Assembly: GCF_000067165.1 (NCBI RefSeq)
Contig: NC_010162.1
Location: forward strand, 10,175,001 to 10,239,000
Direction of reading: 5' to 3'
Length of the DNA: 64,000 nt
Source of the DNA: Sorangium cellulosum So ce56
GTDB taxonomy: Bacteria > Myxococcota_A > Polyangia > Polyangiales > Polyangiaceae
Position numbers and translations under genes: made by a program. Positions 61,797-64,000 of this stretch are shown here, piece after piece. Under the pieces are notes generated by a model, which did no database searches, was not told where the DNA came from, and worked only from the letters and a program-made list of their open reading frames with translations. Positions within the stretch are counted from its first letter, which is position 1. The number at the start of each line of letters is the position of its first letter.

Positions 61797-63448
61797 GGCT
61801 CCCTGTCCGCGGGGCCCCTGGAGCCCCCCTCCGGCAAGGCCCCCAGCGCGCCGCCTGCCGGAGGCACCGGCCAGATCCCCCAGGCGCCGCGCGTGGCGAG
61901 CGGCGGGCCGGCGAAATCGATGACGGGCGGCCTGACGCGCCCGATGAGGTAGGCGGCGCCCAGGCCGCCGGCGCGGCGCGCGAGCGAGGCGGGGTCCTCG
62001 AAGCTCGAGCGGACAGGCGGATCACGGGGATCGATCGAGCGATCGGGGTGCACCCCCTCGGGACGCCCCAGGGCGGCGAGCGCCGCGAGGTGGCCATAGT
62101 CGACGACCTCGAGGAGGAGGGGCGCGGAAGGAGGCGTGAGCTCCGCGGCGGCGCGGCCGATGGCGACCTCGTCCCTCCGCGGATTGAAGTGCTCGCGGCG
62201 CAGGTGCGGGCGGAAGAAGGCGCCGAGGGCGAGCACCACCAGCAGCGCGCCGCCGAGGGCGCGCCGCGCGCCGGCCGAGGCGCCCCGGAAGGCGCGCGCC
62301 GAGAGATCTCCGACGGCGAGGGCGAGCAAGAGCAACGCGAGGAGGGTCGCTCGCTCGGGGTGGTGGGTGGGCGCGCCGTCGCGCACGAGGGCGAGCGAGA
62401 GCGCCGCGATCTGGAAGGCGGCGACGGCGCCGGGGAGCGCGTACGGACGGGCCGCGCGAAGGAGCGGTGGAAGCGGTCGGGCCGCCCCCGGCGCAGCGCC
62501 GCGGCGGGCACGCCATGCGACGAGGGCGATGGCGATGGGCCACGCGAAGAGCTCCGGCTCCTCGCGGACCATCGCGGCAGGGTACGCGAAGAGCCGCAGC
62601 AGCGAGCCGTCGCTGCCCGGGCCGATCGCGTTGCGGTAGGAGGCGACGCGGGCCAGGAAGTGCAGCGCGTCGCCGTGAGCGACGCGGTTCCACGCGATCC
62701 ACGCGGCGGGCCCGGCGAGCGCGACGAGCGCGGCGAGCGCGAGCTTCGCCTGCGCGCCGCGGCCCTGGCCGAGGCGGGCGGCAGCGAGCAGCGCCATCGC
62801 CGCGAAAGCGACGGCGACGGACCAGGGTTCGTAGCGGGAGAGCGTCGCGAGCACGAGCGCGAACGCGCCGAGGAGGGCGCGCCCGGCCGGGGGCGCAGGC
62901 CCGGCCGGCGGCGTGACGAGCGACGCCACCGCGAACAGCGAGAGGGCGGCGGTCGGCAGCTCGGGGACCGTCGCCACGCCGAGGCAAGCGCTCCAGGGGA
63001 AGGCGCCGGCGAGCAGCGCGCCGGCGAGCGCGGCGCGGCGGTCACCCGTGATCCAGCGGGCGGCGAGGTGGACGAGCGCGGCCGAAGCGAGGCCGAGGAC
63101 GAACGCGATGGCCCGGGCGACCTCGAGGGTCGGCGCGAAGAAGCCCCCAAGAGCGCGGAAGAGCGCGCCGTTGAGCCAGAAAGGGACAGGCAGCCAGCTC
63201 GTCCCCGTCGGGTCGAGCCGGGGCGCGTGGGCCCACGCCTGCGCGAGGACCACGCGCGCGAAGTCGTCATCGCTCACCGCCCGGAAGCCGAGCGCGAGGA
63301 CCAAGGCGGAGACGACCGCCTTGGCGAGGGCGACGAGGGCAAGGTCGCGCGCGAAAGGGACGGAGACGGTCGACGCCGCCTCCACGGACGACCTCGCCTC
63401 GAGCGCCCTACCCGCTTCCCTCCCCGACGCGGGGGCGGGCCCTAGCAC
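61793..63448 (-). CDS. GT39-like membrane glycosyltransferase
   Basis: A 551-residue polytopic membrane protein with about ten spans. The N-terminal SDDDFARVVLAQAWAH has the acidic residues of GT39/PMT-like transferases in the first outer loop, and RYEPWSVAVAF occurs later. These use polyprenyl-phosphate sugars in the periplasm. The soluble C-terminal part (VVDYGHLAALAALGRPEGVHP) is exposed. It could transfer the amino sugar made by its neighbours to lipid or protein. It starts at a GTG only 6 bases after secG ends, and its stop overlaps the acetyltransferase start. Confidence 0.77.
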   Translation of the reverse strand: MLGPAPASGREAGRALEARSSVEAASTVSVPFARDLALVALAKAVVSALVLALGFRAVSDDDFARVVLAQAWAHAPRLDPTGTSWLPVPFWLNGALFRALGGFFAPTLEVARAIAFVLGLASAALVHLAARWITGDRRAALAGALLAGAFPWSACLGVATVPELPTAALSLFAVASLVTPPAGPAPPAGRALLGAFALVLATLSRYEPWSVAVAFAAMALLAAARLGQGRGAQAKLALAALVALAGPAAWIAWNRVAHGDALHFLARVASYRNAIGPGSDGSLLRLFAYPAAMVREEPELFAWPIAIALVAWRARRGAAPGAARPLPPLLRAARPYALPGAVAAFQIAALSLALVRDGAPTHHPERATLLALLLLALAVGDLSARAFRGASAGARRALGGALLVVLALGAFFRPHLRREHFNPRRDEVAIGRAAAELTPPSAPLLLEVVDYGHLAALAALGRPEGVHPDRSIDPRDPPVRSSFEDPASLARRAGGLGAAYLIGRVRPPVIDFAGPPLATRGAWGIWPVPPAGGALGALPEGGSRGPADREP

Positions 63449-63454
63449 GCGGGC

Positions 63455-63727
63455 CTACTTTTCCTGGGATTTCTCGAACTCGCGCAGCTCGCGGTCGCCC
63501 GCCGACGAGAGGTAGGCGAGCGACACGCTCGTCGCCATGAAGACGACGGCGCAGGCGGCCGTGAGGCGGGTCATGAAGTTGCCCGCGCCGCGGCCGCCGA
63601 ACACCTGCGCCGTCGCGCCGCCCATGGCCGAGCCCATCCCGCCCCCGCGGCCCTGCTGGAGGAGCACGACGAGGATCAGGAACAGACAGACGAACACGTG
63701 CACGATGTTGAGGAACGTGTGAAGCAT
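63455..63727 (-). CDS. secG: Preprotein translocase subunit SecG
   Basis: A 90-residue membrane protein of the SecYEG translocon. Two spans (about 9-24 and 52-73) flank the conserved cytoplasmic loop LQQGRGGGMGSAMGGATAQVFGGRGAGNFMTRLTA (about residues 23-58), which is the SecG signature. A short charged tail follows. The ATG at 63727 matches the family. It follows tpiA on the same strand, the usual order in many bacteria, so the two are probably one transcription unit. Confidence 0.95.
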   Translation of the reverse strand: MLHTFLNIVHVFVCLFLILVVLLQQGRGGGMGSAMGGATAQVFGGRGAGNFMTRLTAACAVVFMATSVSLAYLSSAGDRELREFEKSQEK

Positions 63728-63792
63728 CGGCGTCTTTCAGCTAGGTGAGTCTGGACCGCGCGAGGGACCCAAGGGGCAAGTGGGCAGGCCGG

Positions 63793-63816
63793 CGCTCCCG
63801 TGGCGAGACGGGAGCG
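63793..63816 (-). other. Stem-loop between tpiA and secG
   Basis: A perfect 9-base stem (CGCTCCCGT, 63793-63801, pairing with 63808-63816) with a 6-base loop sits ten bases after the tpiA stop on the minus strand. It has no U-run and could be an attenuator or an RNA-processing site between the two genes. Confidence 0.4.
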
Positions 63817-63825
63817 GCCTGCGAT

Positions 63826-64000
63826 CTACCCCTGTTCCGCGCGCTCCGCCAGTCGGTGAGCGGCGTCGACGATCTTGGCGAAGCCAGCGGCGTCGAGCGA
63901 AGCCCCGCCGACCAGCGCGCCGTCGATATCGTCCTGGGCGAGCAGCGCCTCGGCGTTGTCGGCCTTGACGCTGCCGCCGTAGAGGATGCGCGTGACGCCC
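63826..64000 (-). CDS. tpiA: Triosephosphate isomerase, C-terminal end (partial)
   Basis: Only the last 58 codons lie in the window. RILYGGSVKADNAEALLAQ contains the phosphate-gripping YGGSV loop, and DGALVGGASLDAAGFAKIV the GGASL loop; both are unmistakable triosephosphate isomerase signatures. The enzyme interconverts dihydroxyacetone phosphate and glyceraldehyde 3-phosphate in glycolysis. The TAG stop is at 63826-63828. The 5' part runs past the right edge. Confidence 0.96.
   Translation of the reverse strand, partial: GVTRILYGGSVKADNAEALLAQDDIDGALVGGASLDAAGFAKIVDAAHRLAERAEQG

Overview
The window is about 70% GC, gene-dense and almost free of mobile DNA. It looks like chromosome from a polyangial myxobacterium (Sorangium type). 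The grounds are the base composition, strongly GC-biased third positions, a MYXO-CTERM-like sorting tail, a Ser/Thr kinase with the HRDVTPHN catalytic loop, a REC-PATAN regulator and many small lipoproteins. The species is an inference. No rRNA, tRNA, CRISPR array or insertion sequence was seen.

Layout. (1) 1-8965, minus strand: a run of tightly packed, often ATGA-overlapping genes for RNA modification and proteostasis: mnmA, a lipoprotein, a membrane Ser/Thr kinase, an RlmD/TrmA-type rRNA methyltransferase, a small CPDC protein, tilS and ftsH (cut by the window edge). (2) 9147-13849: a REC-PATAN regulator, a CPBP membrane protease, a zinc-ribbon membrane protein overlapping a solitary DNA methyltransferase, and a lipoprotein. 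(3) 13917-20464: a flavin-dependent halogenase-like oxidoreductase divergent from a [2Fe-2S] ferredoxin. These are followed by a compact phosphonate locus: PEP mutase fused to a nucleotidyltransferase, split phosphonopyruvate decarboxylase, a stand-alone nucleotidyltransferase, and a convergent CDP-alcohol phosphatidyltransferase. Together these suggest a phosphonate headgroup that is nucleotide-activated and put onto a lipid or glycan. (4) 20801-25438: PDZ lipoprotein, YbjN-like protein, metK with a clear promoter and terminator, a MopE-like lipoprotein and a B3/B4-domain protein.

(5) 25759-46692: a Wzx/Wzy-type polysaccharide locus with a ligase/polymerase carrying a periplasmic repeat domain, flippase, Wzc-type copolymerase/tyrosine kinase, a second polymerase, a WecA-like initiating transferase, two GT4 glycosyltransferases, an acyltransferase, three methyltransferases and a heparinase-like lyase. 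A 1166-residue MYXO-CTERM beta-propeller gene lies inside it on the opposite strand. (6) 47118-52982: a complete isc operon (iscS, iscU, iscA, hscB, hscA, fdx), led not by the usual Rrf2-type iscR but by a cysteine-rich MerR-family regulator.

(7) 53073-64000: DUF4142 protein, an rdgC gene split into two coupled halves, ychF, and a minus-strand sugar-modification group (formyltransferase, DegT aminotransferase, WbpD-like acetyltransferase, GT39-like membrane transferase) with two unrecognised companions, then secG and the 3' end of tpiA. The most interesting parts are the phosphonate locus with its altered PEP mutase signature and duplicated nucleotidyltransferase, the MerR-led isc operon, and the split rdgC.
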